From Triglochin maritima (lineage: Eukaryota > Streptophyta > Magnoliopsida > Alismatales > Juncaginaceae): a stretch of DNA of 64,000 nt. The notes under the pieces are model-generated. The model saw only the letters and a list, made by a program, of their open reading frames with translations. It was not told where the DNA came from and ran no database searches. The stretch covers positions 32,943,741 through 33,007,740 of the forward strand of contig OY821782.1 in assembly GCA_963682175.1 (NCBI GenBank), given 5' to 3'. Positions 10,891-21,008 of the stretch are shown here, piece after piece (within the stretch, counting starts at the first letter, position 1; each line of letters starts with the position of its first letter). The position numbers and the translations under genes were made by a program.

Positions 10891-11685
10891 AGTTAATGCA
10901 ACATTAAGTGTGATACATAGTTAGTTCATAAACACCATTTCAGCTAAGTGCAAACTATGTATCACATGCTGATATCTAAGAAAATCAAAATTTAAATTAC
11001 AATATCTTTAGGAAACATCGTGCATTGCTTTTGTTCTTCACCAGTGAACAGAGTTTGAAAATTCTACTATCACTTATTTTACTCATGGGTAAAATATCAA
11101 CCAACATGAGTTAGTAATTTAGCAATACAGTGTAATAACTTAGCCATTAGAAGAAATTTGAAACCAGCAATAGAGTAATAACTCGGCCAAGAAACATATG
11201 AGTTAGTAATTTAGTGCAGAACAAAAACCAACCATTATAACAAGTATGAAATCACACATTCACTTCAACCTGGATGATGGTCAGCAGATACAAGCACCGT
11301 ACTAACAACGGTAAAAACTTTAAGATATTATTGCTTCGAATTAGAGATTAATATACTATATTCCGGATGGGTACACCCATATTCTAAATTATTCGAATCA
11401 CATACAGGCACATACAAACATATAGAAGCCATATTACAAATTGGTACAACCACATACAAGCGCATAGAAGCCCTCAATTGGTGAAACCATATTCTAAATT
11501 CGCTATTGAAACAAAAACTTCACGGAATACTAACCTTCGATCTTTCAGGTGGGGTTGTAAGGGGACACTCTATCTAGGGCCGGTCACGAATGGTTTCGAC
11601 CGGTCGAAGGGGATGGGTTGAAGTTTTAGGGTTTAGGGTGGTTGATTCCTGCCCGGGAGTGACCGGGTCGGTGTGGGTGGTCGGC
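10891..11685. other. Unassigned stretch next to the transposase remnant
   Basis: No domain was recognised. It is AT-rich up to about 11560. From there to 11685 it is G-rich and contains one GACCGGTCGA palindrome near 11599. It may be the upstream part of the CACTA-like gene, since that gene reads leftward from here. It ends where an LTR-like TGTAACACCCC begins. Confidence 0.35.
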
Positions 11686-13170
11686 TGTAACACCCCGATC
11701 TCAAAGGTATGCACACTGGGGACTCCAATATAAGTGTCGTGCTCAGAGACATCTACGATGACCGAAGGTGTTACAATAAAAGACTACACAACTCGACAAT
11801 ACAGAATAGAACATACATGGATAGACCAAACATAAAATATAACTGAAAAATAGAATTTATGCATATATGGAAATAAAGTCAATTACATTACATCGAGTCT
11901 AAAGAGGGAAATACATCAATATAATGTGGAAGAAAAACGACAACTGGAAGAAATCTGGTCGACGTGTCCCTCGTGTACAGAATCCTTCGAAACTCCTTTA
12001 GTCTACCTCTGAACGAAACCAAAGTAACTTAGCAAAAAAAAGACAAATATGTGTGAGTTTTCAATAAAGAAAACCCTATATGCCCGGGTCCAAGAAATAG
12101 CTTACAGAGTCATCTATGGAACCTATCTACCACAAATACAACAAGGATGCCACAACTCTACCTAGCGACGCCAACATGGCTGCACCGGGTGACAACTCTA
12201 CGTAGTTGCATCGCTCGGGTTACACCTGAAGTGAACCCTCTACATTAGGAATCGAACTACCAGCCATACTGGTCTAATTTACAAGTGGGTCACTCGACAG
12301 TGACCCACTGCTTGGCACAAAGCAGTTTCGAGATTGACATTCCAACTCGTGGCAAGTGACCTACATGGTGTCATCGCGACGTTGGGAATGCCCGACCTGT
12401 AGCAAATGGCAGTGTGCCTACCCTGGTCTTATCTTATACCTGACCTCTCTAGATAGAATTCTTTTTAAATAGGCCTCTCTACATAGAGGTCCTACTCGTG
12501 GTCCGTTGACTACAAAACAAATCGTGCCCAAGGTTCATTTATTAATTGGATGCAAATGCAAGCTATCTATAAACTATACAGCACTATAGCTTAATAATCG
12601 AGTTTGAGCCCAACATGACGAGTGTCCAATTACACTTACCACAACTCCAAACTCACTAGAAATAAGCTCATGCAAAGATCAGCCACGAGGCAGCAAGGAT
12701 ACTACCAAAATCACAACTGCAGTAACACATATAATCACGACAAATAGATATAGCCAACTACGGCTCATAAATAATGGTTATGAGGTCAAGTTCCTAAGTC
12801 ACATACACGTATTCACACGAGCAAACTCAGATCAGCAGTAATGTATAGCCATATAAATCATAACATATGTACAACAATCAATATTGATGTAGTGAGTTTA
12901 GTGCTACAAGAACCACGGGTCATGATATCTAGTTGATTAACGAGAATAACTCAGATTCATGCATGCACATATATTTATATCCCTGTAAATCAGTAAGATC
13001 AGGCTGTACATATGCAATATATATATAGATCCAAGTCCATTTATACGATTATTAACGTGCATGCGGGAATGAACTGAAAACAACGTGCATAACTTATGTC
13101 GATTTGCATGGCAACAATTATATGATTACATTCACATGCAATAATTATATGTACATCAGGAATGAGAATG
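11686..13170 (-). repeat. Probable Gypsy-type LTR remnant
   Basis: It begins TGTAACACCCC, the reverse complement of a common plant Gypsy LTR 3' end (GGGGTGTTACA). The other end is not defined, because the Athila-like derivative at 13176-16920 interrupts or abuts it. No coding region is visible. The 12130-12530 part carries several inverted repeats. It could be a solo LTR whose remainder continues after 16925, but no matching TSD pair was established. Confidence 0.4.
12285..12308. promoter_or_regulatory. Perfect inverted repeat with 10-bp arms
   Basis: Arms GTGGGTCACT and AGTGACCCAC are separated by CGAC. A second weaker dyad (CTGCTT..AAGCAG) follows directly. It is the most symmetric element in this LTR-like stretch and recalls the palindromes in the other LTR families of the window. 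Whether it is regulatory is inference. Confidence 0.5.
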
Positions 13171-13175
13171 GTGCA

Positions 13176-13902
13176 TCATTAGAAGCATATCATGCATCAT
13201 ATTCATGTTATATATCCTTAATTTTACCCGAATATTGTGCTACTAGAGTGTTTGTTGTTATATTTTAGGTATTAGGTAATAAAGACGAGAAGGGAAGAGA
13301 AAAATGATCGAAACGTAAGAAGGAAGTACCTAAATGAAACAAAGTGGACCTCTCTGTCATGTACAATGACCCATCTACAAGAGGGAAGAACCTGTACGTA
13401 AGCCCGGAGGGACCAAATAATAAACCGAGAAACTCCCCTCCATCATGACGAGTATTTTGTTTTTTGTTCTACACTAAATGGCCGACCAGGGCACACCCCA
13501 CATGTATAGTTGAAGAGATTAAGTACTGGAACGAAAATGAGTTGCATCCTAGCAACTTGGACCGCCGATTGGTGGCCCCTTTTGGTCAGAATGCGACTCA
13601 ATTTCGCACGGATATGGCTTATGTGTTTATGTTTATTCTGGGAATGTTTCATTAGTCCCACATCGGGGGATTGTCCCCAGTTTCCTTTTACATGTATATA
13701 AATAGAACTCTTCTTCCTCATTTGTAAACTACCCATTGCTTGGTGGTGATTCTCTCTACTTGGAGTAAGGCCTTGGAGTAAAACTCAAGTGGAGAAGAAT
13801 GCTACTTGTAATGTGAGTCCTGCAAATAAAATATTTTCCCAGTTTTGTTTTAATGTTGTCTTTTTTAATGCTTGCATGTTTAACTTAGTTTTGTTTTCTT
13901 AA
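13176..13902 (+). repeat. Truncated 5' LTR of the Athila-like derivative
   Basis: It matches 15517-16250 of the 3' LTR, then breaks at 'ttttcttaa' (13902) and continues as internal sequence ('catttgatgtcc', compare 28165). A TATA box lies at 13697-13704. A palindrome-derived GCCGATTGGT lies at 13564-13573, 124 bp upstream, in the position where other family members have GCCAATTGGC. Confidence 0.85.
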
Positions 13903-15516
13903 CATTTGATGTCCTTTGACGAATGACAATGAGAACTTATTTTTGTACATATTTATATTAAAAAAAGAAAAGAAAGAAAGAAGACTCCAAGAGTGAGCAT
14001 TGATTGTTGTGGCCCCCAACCCGTGAGTATTTGGGCTCAATTTGTTTCATGTTTTTGTCTCACAGGTTTTCAGGAATTAGGGTATATGTCCATCCACATA
14101 ACCACGAACTTCCTTTTGCACTTCATGTTGGTGAGATCTTTTATTTTTCATGTATAAATAAATGTCATATCAAGCTTGCATCCATTGAGGACAATGCATG
14201 AAGTAAGTGTAGGGAGGTGCTTTACATTTGTATATATGTGGAGTCAAGTGTTTTTCACTTTGTATTTATTTTCTTTTGTTTGTATTGTTAGGGTCATGTT
14301 AGTGTGCTGCAATTTAGATTGATATATCTATTATACCTCGATCCTTGGGTGACTTGCCTTCTTTTGCTTGCCTAGTACTTTAAAATTTTCTTTTCTTTCA
14401 AAAGTTTCATTTCTTTTAAAATTTTCATGTGTTTACGAAAGAAAATGTTTTGTGAGTTTTGCGTGTGTTTAGCATGTGCAAAACCGTTGAGAGGCAAAGT
14501 AAAAAGGAAGATCCCAGAATTGACTTGAACATGATGCATTAGGATATCTAGTACACTGACTTTAGGTCTTATCTAGTCGTTAGGATGCACCCCGTTTTCC
14601 ATCGGGGGAGAGTATTCATAGGGTTTCAGTACTCAAACAAATACAGAAGTCCACCATGAACCTAGTGAGTTGAAGAATTTGTGCATGTTAATATAAAGAA
14701 GTTTGTTGTAGTCAGGGACCCTTAAACTCCTATTGTGAAACCTTAAGTGTAGGGGTTTTGGTTTATGTGTAGATAAGAAATAAGTAAGTAGGGTGTTTAC
14801 TCTTCTCGCACAGCTCCTTTCACTCAGGAAATTAGGTCCAAGGAGACTAAGTACCTGGTGCTTTCGAGTCATCTGACTAGGGAAGCACCGATCGAACTCC
14901 CACTACACTGGTGGTTGGGATCGCCCTATGTGGAGATTTGGGGGAAGGTGTACGTGATAGCGTAAGTCCTCATAAACAATGGTGCACAAAACCTAACCCT
15001 GGGAAAATTAAACACCAACTAGTAAAAATATATGAAATGAAAAAAATAAGAGAAAAGAAAAGAAAGAAAAAGGTAATACAAATAAGAACCTTAATGGACT
15101 TTACACTTTGAATCACTTGAGTATGTTAAGGTTTCTCATGTCTTTCACTTAAGTCCTTAATTAACTTGCACGAATGATTCATTAGGCTAGGTGTGTGATA
15201 AGATACATATATAGAGTCGGCTCGTAGGATTACTGTGTCCAATGATCGACAAAAATAGGTCCATCAAGTCGTGTTGCTAGGTTGAATAAGGCGTCAATGT
15301 TCAGATTTTGTGGATATATCCGCTGAAAACCCAAGGAGACACAACTCCTCCTTGGCGACAAGGGGGTTTAATGGCTTGTTGCACGTGCTAACTGAAACCG
15401 TGATTCCTACGAAAGTGAGTTAGGATTTTCCTGTTTTTTCGTATGTTTTTCCTTTCTTTCATTTTTCTCTTTCTTTGTATTACTCAGGACTACCAAAACG
15501 TAAGTGTGGGGGTATT
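13903..15516 (+). other. Athila-like 3' internal region, noncoding, ending in the polypurine tract
   Basis: It is collinear with 28165-29775 and, in reverse, with about 40000-41500. It holds no open frame of note. An A/G-rich run occurs near 13970-13980 and an AAGAAAAAGG stretch near 15050-15070. The terminal GTGTGGGGGTATT (about 15504-15516) is the polypurine tract that primes plus-strand synthesis, directly before the LTR TGATTAG. Athila elements often have an env-like frame here, but none is recognisable. Confidence 0.8.
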
Positions 15517-16920
15517 TGATTAGTAGCATACCATGCATCGTATTCATGTTATATATCCTTAATTTTACCCCAATATTATGGTACTCGAGTGTTTGTTGTT
15601 ATATCTCAGGTATTAGGTAATAAAAAAGAAAAGGGAAGAGAAAAAAGACTGAAACGTAAGAAGGAAGGACTTAAATGAAGCAAAATAGACCTCTCTATCA
15701 TGCACAATGACCCATCTGCAAGAGCGAAGCACCTGAACGTAAGCTCGGAGGGACCAAATAGCAAACCGAGAAACTCCACACAATCTTAAAGAGTATTTTT
15801 GCAATTAGATTTTGGCGCAGACTCAAATGGCTGACCAGCGCACACCCTACGTGAATAATTGAAGAGATGAAGTGGTGGAACGTAAATGAGTCGCATCCGA
15901 CCAACTTGGACCGCCAATTGGCCGTCCTTTTTGGTCAGAAAGCGACCCAATTTTGTACGGATATGATTTATGTGTTTATGTCTATTCTGGACACACTCTA
16001 TTAGTCCCACATCGGGGAATGACCCCTAGTTGCCGTTTTCATGTCTATAAATAGAACTCTTCTTCCTCCTTTGTAAACTACCCATTGCTTGGTGGCCACT
16101 CTCTAAACTTACAATATAGCCTTGGTGCAAAACTCAAGTGGAGAGGAATGCTACTTGTAATGTGAGTCATGTAAATAAAACATTTTCCTAGTTTTGTTGT
16201 AATGTTGTCTTTTTTAATGCTTGCATGTTTAGCTTAGTTTTGTTTTCTTAATCTTAGTATAATTAGTTATAATGTCTTTCTTTCTTAATATAGTTTGTAG
16301 CTTAATGTATAGTGAGTAGTTCCATCCCCCATTGGGGGGGGGGGGAGATGATGTTTATACATGTAATGAAGAATGGGAATGAATGTTATTTTATGCAATA
16401 TGTGATATATGTGAATGTATGCTTGTTTGTTTAGAAGAGAATACTTAACTTGATGGTTTTTCCATAATCATTAGGTACTTCCCATGCTTGTTTAGGTTCT
16501 TAATAACCAACTTGTTTATGCTCATGTGAATCAACTAGGTTAGTGATTGGAATGATAGGTTTTGCCACAACCATTAGGGACTTCCTATGCATGAAAAGAC
16601 AACCTACACTTGAGCTTATTGAATGCATTCTTCAGCACCTTATCATATGTGTACACACACTCTACCCCTTGGGGGTTTTCCTTACTGAGTTTAATCTTGC
16701 TTTGCTAGTTGTTTAGTTTTTCTTTCATGGTTTTCTCCTTCTTGTTGGTTAATTGTTTGTTTAGTGTAGCCTATAGTTTAGTGTAATCAAACTTCTTCTC
16801 CCCTTTATTTCCACTTGATTTCCGAAAAATCAGACTTGGCACACCTCCCTATGGACTGGACCCGTACTTGTCACCGCTTCATCACGGCCGTCCACTTGCA
16901 GTATTAAACCAAATCAATAA
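15517..16920 (+). repeat. 3' LTR of the Athila-like derivative
   Basis: It starts TGATTAGTAGC after the polypurine tract and ends at 16920 before the TSD GTGCA. The palindrome GCCAATTGGC is at 15913-15922 and the TATA box TATAAATA at 16046-16053, 124 bp further on. A run of about a dozen G occurs near 16335. It includes AATAAAAC-type signals after the TATA (near 16177), consistent with polyadenylation in the LTR. Confidence 0.88.
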
Positions 16921-16925
16921 GTGCA

Positions 16926-18049
16926 CTAATCTCTCAACATCAATCCATCTTGCATAAGTAGGCATTCATAGAAAATCAAGAAACAACAAGTATGAGTCGG
17001 AACTAACAATCAACAAGCATCAGTTGCACCAAAATACCAAACACGACTACCACAGCAAGAAACACATATACGCACCAAACCCAAGTCCTCCAGCAGCCCT
17101 TCTAGACCTCCCTGACGCCATCTCAGAGTATGGAATGTGCAACAAAGGAGGAGCACATCGAGCAAGCCAGCCCATGCCCAACAGGACACTTGCGCAACCA
17201 ACCCAACCCTGGATCAGCCACACGAGTGCTCCCTGAGAACTGACACCCGCACTTCCCACAACAGCCACGCCGAACCTCAACCTTCCCCTGGATTCCCCTC
17301 CACGTGTCAAGACTAGCCACCACTGGAATCCAGCCACACTAGTCGGCTGTCCAAGAGCTATGCTTTATCCCACGCAATGGAAACCCTCTGGAAATATGAG
17401 CGCACCAAACACTCCATACCCCAACGGAGGCCACCACACCCACCCTGAGGTGCCTAACCAGAGTAGGGTCGGACCTCACTGGAGCTCTGGCACTAATGGC
17501 TACCCAGTAGCCAGCCACCAGCAGTCGGTAACCCTAGCACGTGCATGGTGAACAGTTGACTTGGTGGTGCAACCGGCTGCACCACCAACCACCTTGATGT
17601 TGTCCGACCCTCCAGCCAACACCCCAACTCTTTATGTTCCTCAAGGGCGTAAGGCATACCTGAGTTTTGCTGAAGAAGTTGCCGGAGAAGTTTTTCTAAA
17701 ACGAAATATAAACACCAACATCAAACAAACAATCAGATAATACATAAACAATCATGAAGATGAAATATGACTTTATTAATATAGCAGGAGAGCGGGTCTT
17801 ACATCGGGGATGGTCGTGGTAGGTCGGGGATGATCGAGGAATAATAGGAAACTGTGAGGCACAACTCGGACGGTTCGAAGTTGGGCAAAAGTTCTCTGTG
17901 TGCAAATGAAAATTACTAACGTTGCGTGTTGATGTGTGTTTGAATTTGGGGTGAAAAGTTAAAAGTGAAAATGTCATACAATATTTTCAAGTGAATATTC
18001 ATGTCGGATTTTAAGCTCAAATTCGAGGTGGTCTATCTTATTATTAAGA
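16926..18049. other. Unassigned; GC-richer block 17040-17690, no gene recognised
   Basis: 17040-17690 is rich in CCA/ACC triplets and open in several frames on both strands, but no frame shows a known domain or a convincing start and stop context. It could be the far part of the LTR-like sequence that starts at 11686, split by the 13176 insertion. 17691-18049 is AT-rich with nothing recognised. Confidence 0.35.
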
Positions 18050-18300
18050 ATCATTGTCCTTTTAAACCCACGAATTTGTCCTTTAAATCCCAAGTCTATC
18101 GTTTAAAAATTGAGTGTGTCCTTTAAAATCCACAAGTGTCCTCAAATAATGGGCCTTATTGTAAAGGACATGTGTTCCTTTTAAAAAAAAGTATGTCCAC
18201 TTAGGTCCTTTAAAGGATACGTGAGTTCTTTAAAGATTAAATGTGTCCTTTAAACCCCAAATCTGTCCTTTAAAATCAAGTGTGTCCTTTAAACCACAAT
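18050..18300. repeat. Irregular array of the motif TGTCCTTTAAA
   Basis: About ten copies or close variants (TGTCCTTTAAA, GTCCTTTAAAGG, TTCTTTAAAG) lie within 250 bp at uneven spacing, with AAAGGACA as a reverse copy near 18165. The core TTTAAA is itself palindromic. The spacing is too irregular for a satellite and there is no spacer regularity as in CRISPR. It adjoins CACTA-like motifs, so it may be part of a transposon's subterminal region. Confidence 0.7.
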
Positions 18301-18339
18301 TTCGCAATATTTTCTAATAAAAAAGGCATCTCACATTGG

Positions 18340-18998
18340 TTGTGAACATAATATCCGACGTGTTATGTTTCATTATTAAAAATCAGAACGTGCTAAAAAA
18401 GGACATCCACGTCAGATATTATCTTACAATTCTATGTGGTATGTATAGTTATTAGGAAACGAAATGTGTAAAAACTTATAAAGAAAGGGCACCAGATGTT
18501 GGCCTTAACGATTTTCCGAATGTGCTATGTTTCGCTCATTATTAGCACAAGTAATTCTGAATATAGAAAATTGATGGGGGAAAATATTAAAAAAAACCTA
18601 ATTTGTATAATCATGTCTTGTCTTTTATTGACTATCCTAGCACAATATTTTCAAAGCATTTGTCTTATATTGTCCTAATGCATTTTGGTTGTCTGAACTG
18701 GGGATTCTAGTTAGTGATTTTGGTGGACTGAGATGTGTTCGGTCGTCTGTTAAGCACATTTTAGTAGTGATTTTTGTGGACCAATTTTTTTTCTGATCGA
18801 CCGCATATGATTGGTTTTTGTTGCTTTCCGACCTCAAAGGTTGAGAAAGGAAAAGGAAAAGTGGGTAGGAAGTTCTATATCTTTGGCGTCTTGAAACCAA
18901 CCCATTATTATCGGACTTAAACCGAATATCTGACATGGTATGTCCTATTATTAAAACAAACAAATTTTGGCGGCTCTTGTGAGTCGTAATGAACCGAC
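18340..18998. repeat. CACTA-like subterminal motifs, right-hand block
   Basis: Motifs such as CGACGTGTTATGTTTC, ATGTGGTATGTATAG, CGAATGTGCTATGTTTC and ACATGGTATGTCC are each followed by ATTATTA. The same phrase occurs at 9130-9160 (ACGTGGAATGCCC..ATTATTA). A possible terminus GTAGTG, preceded by CACATTTTA, lies near 18763-18768. The Athila-like element at 19004 interrupts the sequence just right of this block. Confidence 0.4.
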
Positions 18999-19003
18999 AC
19001 AAC

Positions 19004-19110
19004 TAATTGACATCATTTCATGCATTCATTTGTGTCTAATATCCATTATCTTGAACCTAAATAATGTCTAATAAGATTGAGGAGAAGAGGCATAAAAGGA
19101 CCTAAAAGCA
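19004..19110 (+). repeat. Stub of the 5' LTR (about 107 bp)
   Basis: It matches the start of the 3' LTR at 29776 through 'gaggagaagaggcataaaa' and then jumps to gag-like sequence near 19110. The rest of the LTR, the PBS and the start of gag are missing. The TSD at its left shows the outer edge is authentic. Confidence 0.8.
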
Positions 19111-20332
19111 ATCTTCATATTGGGGTGATAAGAGAGAGTCACCGATTGCTAGACCACAATCTAGTTATGTCAGATCATATGTTGGTCAACAAACTCAGGC
19201 ATTACAAGGACCTTTGGCCTCTTTCAAGCATGTGGTAGATGACATGAGTGCACCGGTAGCTCTAGTAGTTGTACCGGGTGACTATTGCGGGTTGAGTGGT
19301 CATGTTTTCGGGGAATGTCCTTATGTTGCCCCAGAGCATGAGTATGAGTACACTTTTTTCCCAAAATGCTCAATGTGACCCTTACGCATCCGCGTACAAC
19401 CCGAGAGTGATGGATTCATGGGGAGATAACTCTTTTTCAAATTCTTATACATCATTTCCACCCAAGTATCCTCCTCCCGAATACCCAGAATTCTACCAAC
19501 ACCCTACTCGGAATCATTGGACTCATTCTCAGCCTATCAACACCCAACCCAACAATTTCCCAAATTCTGACTTAAGCCTCACAGTTGACCCCAGACTTGA
19601 TTCTTTAGAACAAACCCTTAAACGTTCATGGAAACCACTCAAAATGTAATGAAGTCCACTCAAAATTTCATGCAAACTATGGAAATGTATGTGAGTCAAA
19701 TTACACAACAATTAAATAAATGTGAGGATGGTGATATTTCTTGTCAACATGAGGATTTGTCTTCTAATATTGAACCACCATCACATCCACAAAGTCAAAG
19801 CACAATATTTCACAGTCAAACTCCTAGTCAGTCTGAGGGACTTGGGGTTATAATTCACGAACACATGGCGAGGGATTTGATCCAAATTGAGAATAACATG
19901 GTCTAACTTCATTATGACTCAGCACAAGATTGTGCCTTATCTTTTTGTCATGTAGCTCTTGAGCCACATGATCTTCATGTTGTGCCTCTTAAGGACTCAC
20001 CTTTGGTGGAGCAAGAGTTCCTTAGTACCCTTAATTTAAAACGACCTGATGAGAATTTGCCTCTCACTATTGTTCCTGATCATCTTGGAAATGATGGAAC
20101 ATCAAACAACTGCATTGCTAATGAGGGTATTAGGAGTTTCTTGGAGGATACCCTGGGTATGAGTCCCATTTTCTGTTCGTTTGGTGAGTCGGACATGCAT
20201 AACGAGGTTCTTGACCTCGTTCCAACCCACCAGCCTATTGGTTGGAGAGTTTGGATTGACGATCATAATTTAGTACCGTAATGGGAGAAACTCTTCTTCC
20301 GTTGCCCCATATTTCCTAAACTCTTGAGAGGT
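19111..20332 (+). pseudogene. Athila-like gag remnant
   Basis: Near 19280 one frame reads DYCGLSGHVFGEC, a zinc-knuckle relative of CSRCGLTGHDDFEC in the full element (50001-50050), but its first Cys is replaced. The following frames (19296-19649, 19628-19906, 19982-20281) overlap and change phase, with Pro/Tyr-rich (KYPPPEYPEFYQHP) and Gln/Ser-rich text, and are best read as one decayed coding region. No protease or RT follows. The CACTA insertion at 20333 splits it from 27997 onward. Confidence 0.55.
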
Positions 20333-20680
20333 CACTAGTGCAGAATAGGCTTTACTCATCGACCAATAGACATCGGTAGTTATAACATCCGACGTATGGG
20401 ATGGAGAGCATAACATAGACGTCGGGTGTTACTACGACTGACGTCTATGTGGTAATATAGACGTCGGCTATTGTATTACCTAGTTTATCCGACGTCTATG
20501 GGTTATAGACGTCGACAAATAGACGTCGGATATTAGAATACCCTGTGCAGCCGACGTCTATAAGGTGTAGACGTTGGATGCTATAAATATACGATGTCTA
20601 TAATCCCTGCAAATAGACGTCCGGGTATAGACGTCGGACATTTATAACATCCGACGTCTACAGGTCTTAAAGAAAACGAA
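20333..20680 (+). repeat. CACTA left end: TIR and ATAGACGTCGG subterminal array
   Basis: After the TIR, copies of ATAGACGTCGG or its reverse CCGACGTCTAT recur roughly every 15-40 bp in alternating orientation. The core GACGTC is palindromic. In the well-studied En/Spm system such motifs bind the element's DNA-binding protein. Degenerate copies differ mostly by C-to-T or G-to-A changes. Confidence 0.88.
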
Positions 20681-21008
20681 CAAACACGTTTTCTGTCATT
20701 CATTTCAGACGAAAACCCACCCAAACCCTAGCCGTCCCGCGACCGAACTCTCCCCCGCGACCGATCTCCGACCGATTTGCACCGTCTCCGGCACACAAGC
20801 GACGTCCCTTGTGCTCTCCTCCCCTTCTCAGTCCCTCTGCACCGTCTCCGTAGCCCACCGCGATTACCGTCACCGCACCCTCCTCCGCGACCGCCGTCAC
20901 CGCACGACCTCCTCCTCCTCCTCCGGTTCGTGCTTATATTGTTAATGTTTCTCGTAGTATGGTAGTGATAGTGATTAATGGCGTTTCAAAACGAAATAAT
21001 GAGTAACC

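Larger units (their letters stand above)
13176..16920 (+). mobile_element. Athila-like Gypsy deletion derivative
   Basis: It is flanked by the 5-bp duplication GTGCA (13171-13175 and 16921-16925). It has a truncated 5' LTR (13176-13902), a noncoding 3' internal region (13903-15516) and a complete 3' LTR (15517-16920). All of gag and pol and the PBS are gone, removed by one deletion from inside the 5' LTR to downstream of integrase. The internal part matches the region downstream of integrase in the full element at 38642-53577 (in reverse), which identifies the family. The LTR ends are TGATT at the 3' LTR start and TCAATAA at its end (the family has TCAATCA), so one terminal base has mutated. 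Confidence 0.88.

Noticed and set aside
16330..16345. Run of about a dozen G as a polypurine tract
   Set aside because: It lies inside the LTR, not before it. The true tract is at about 15504-15516. Other LTR copies have a shorter G run at this place.
11681..17346. TCGGC as a target duplication for the LTR-like block (11681-11685 and 17343-17347)
   Set aside because: The right-hand copy is not preceded by a CA end, and a 5-bp match over this distance is easily found by chance.
20700..20965. Pro/Arg-rich frame near the CACTA left end
   Set aside because: This looks like a CT-rich leader of the CACTA gene. It has no domain, and a minus-strand frame of similar length is open at the same place.
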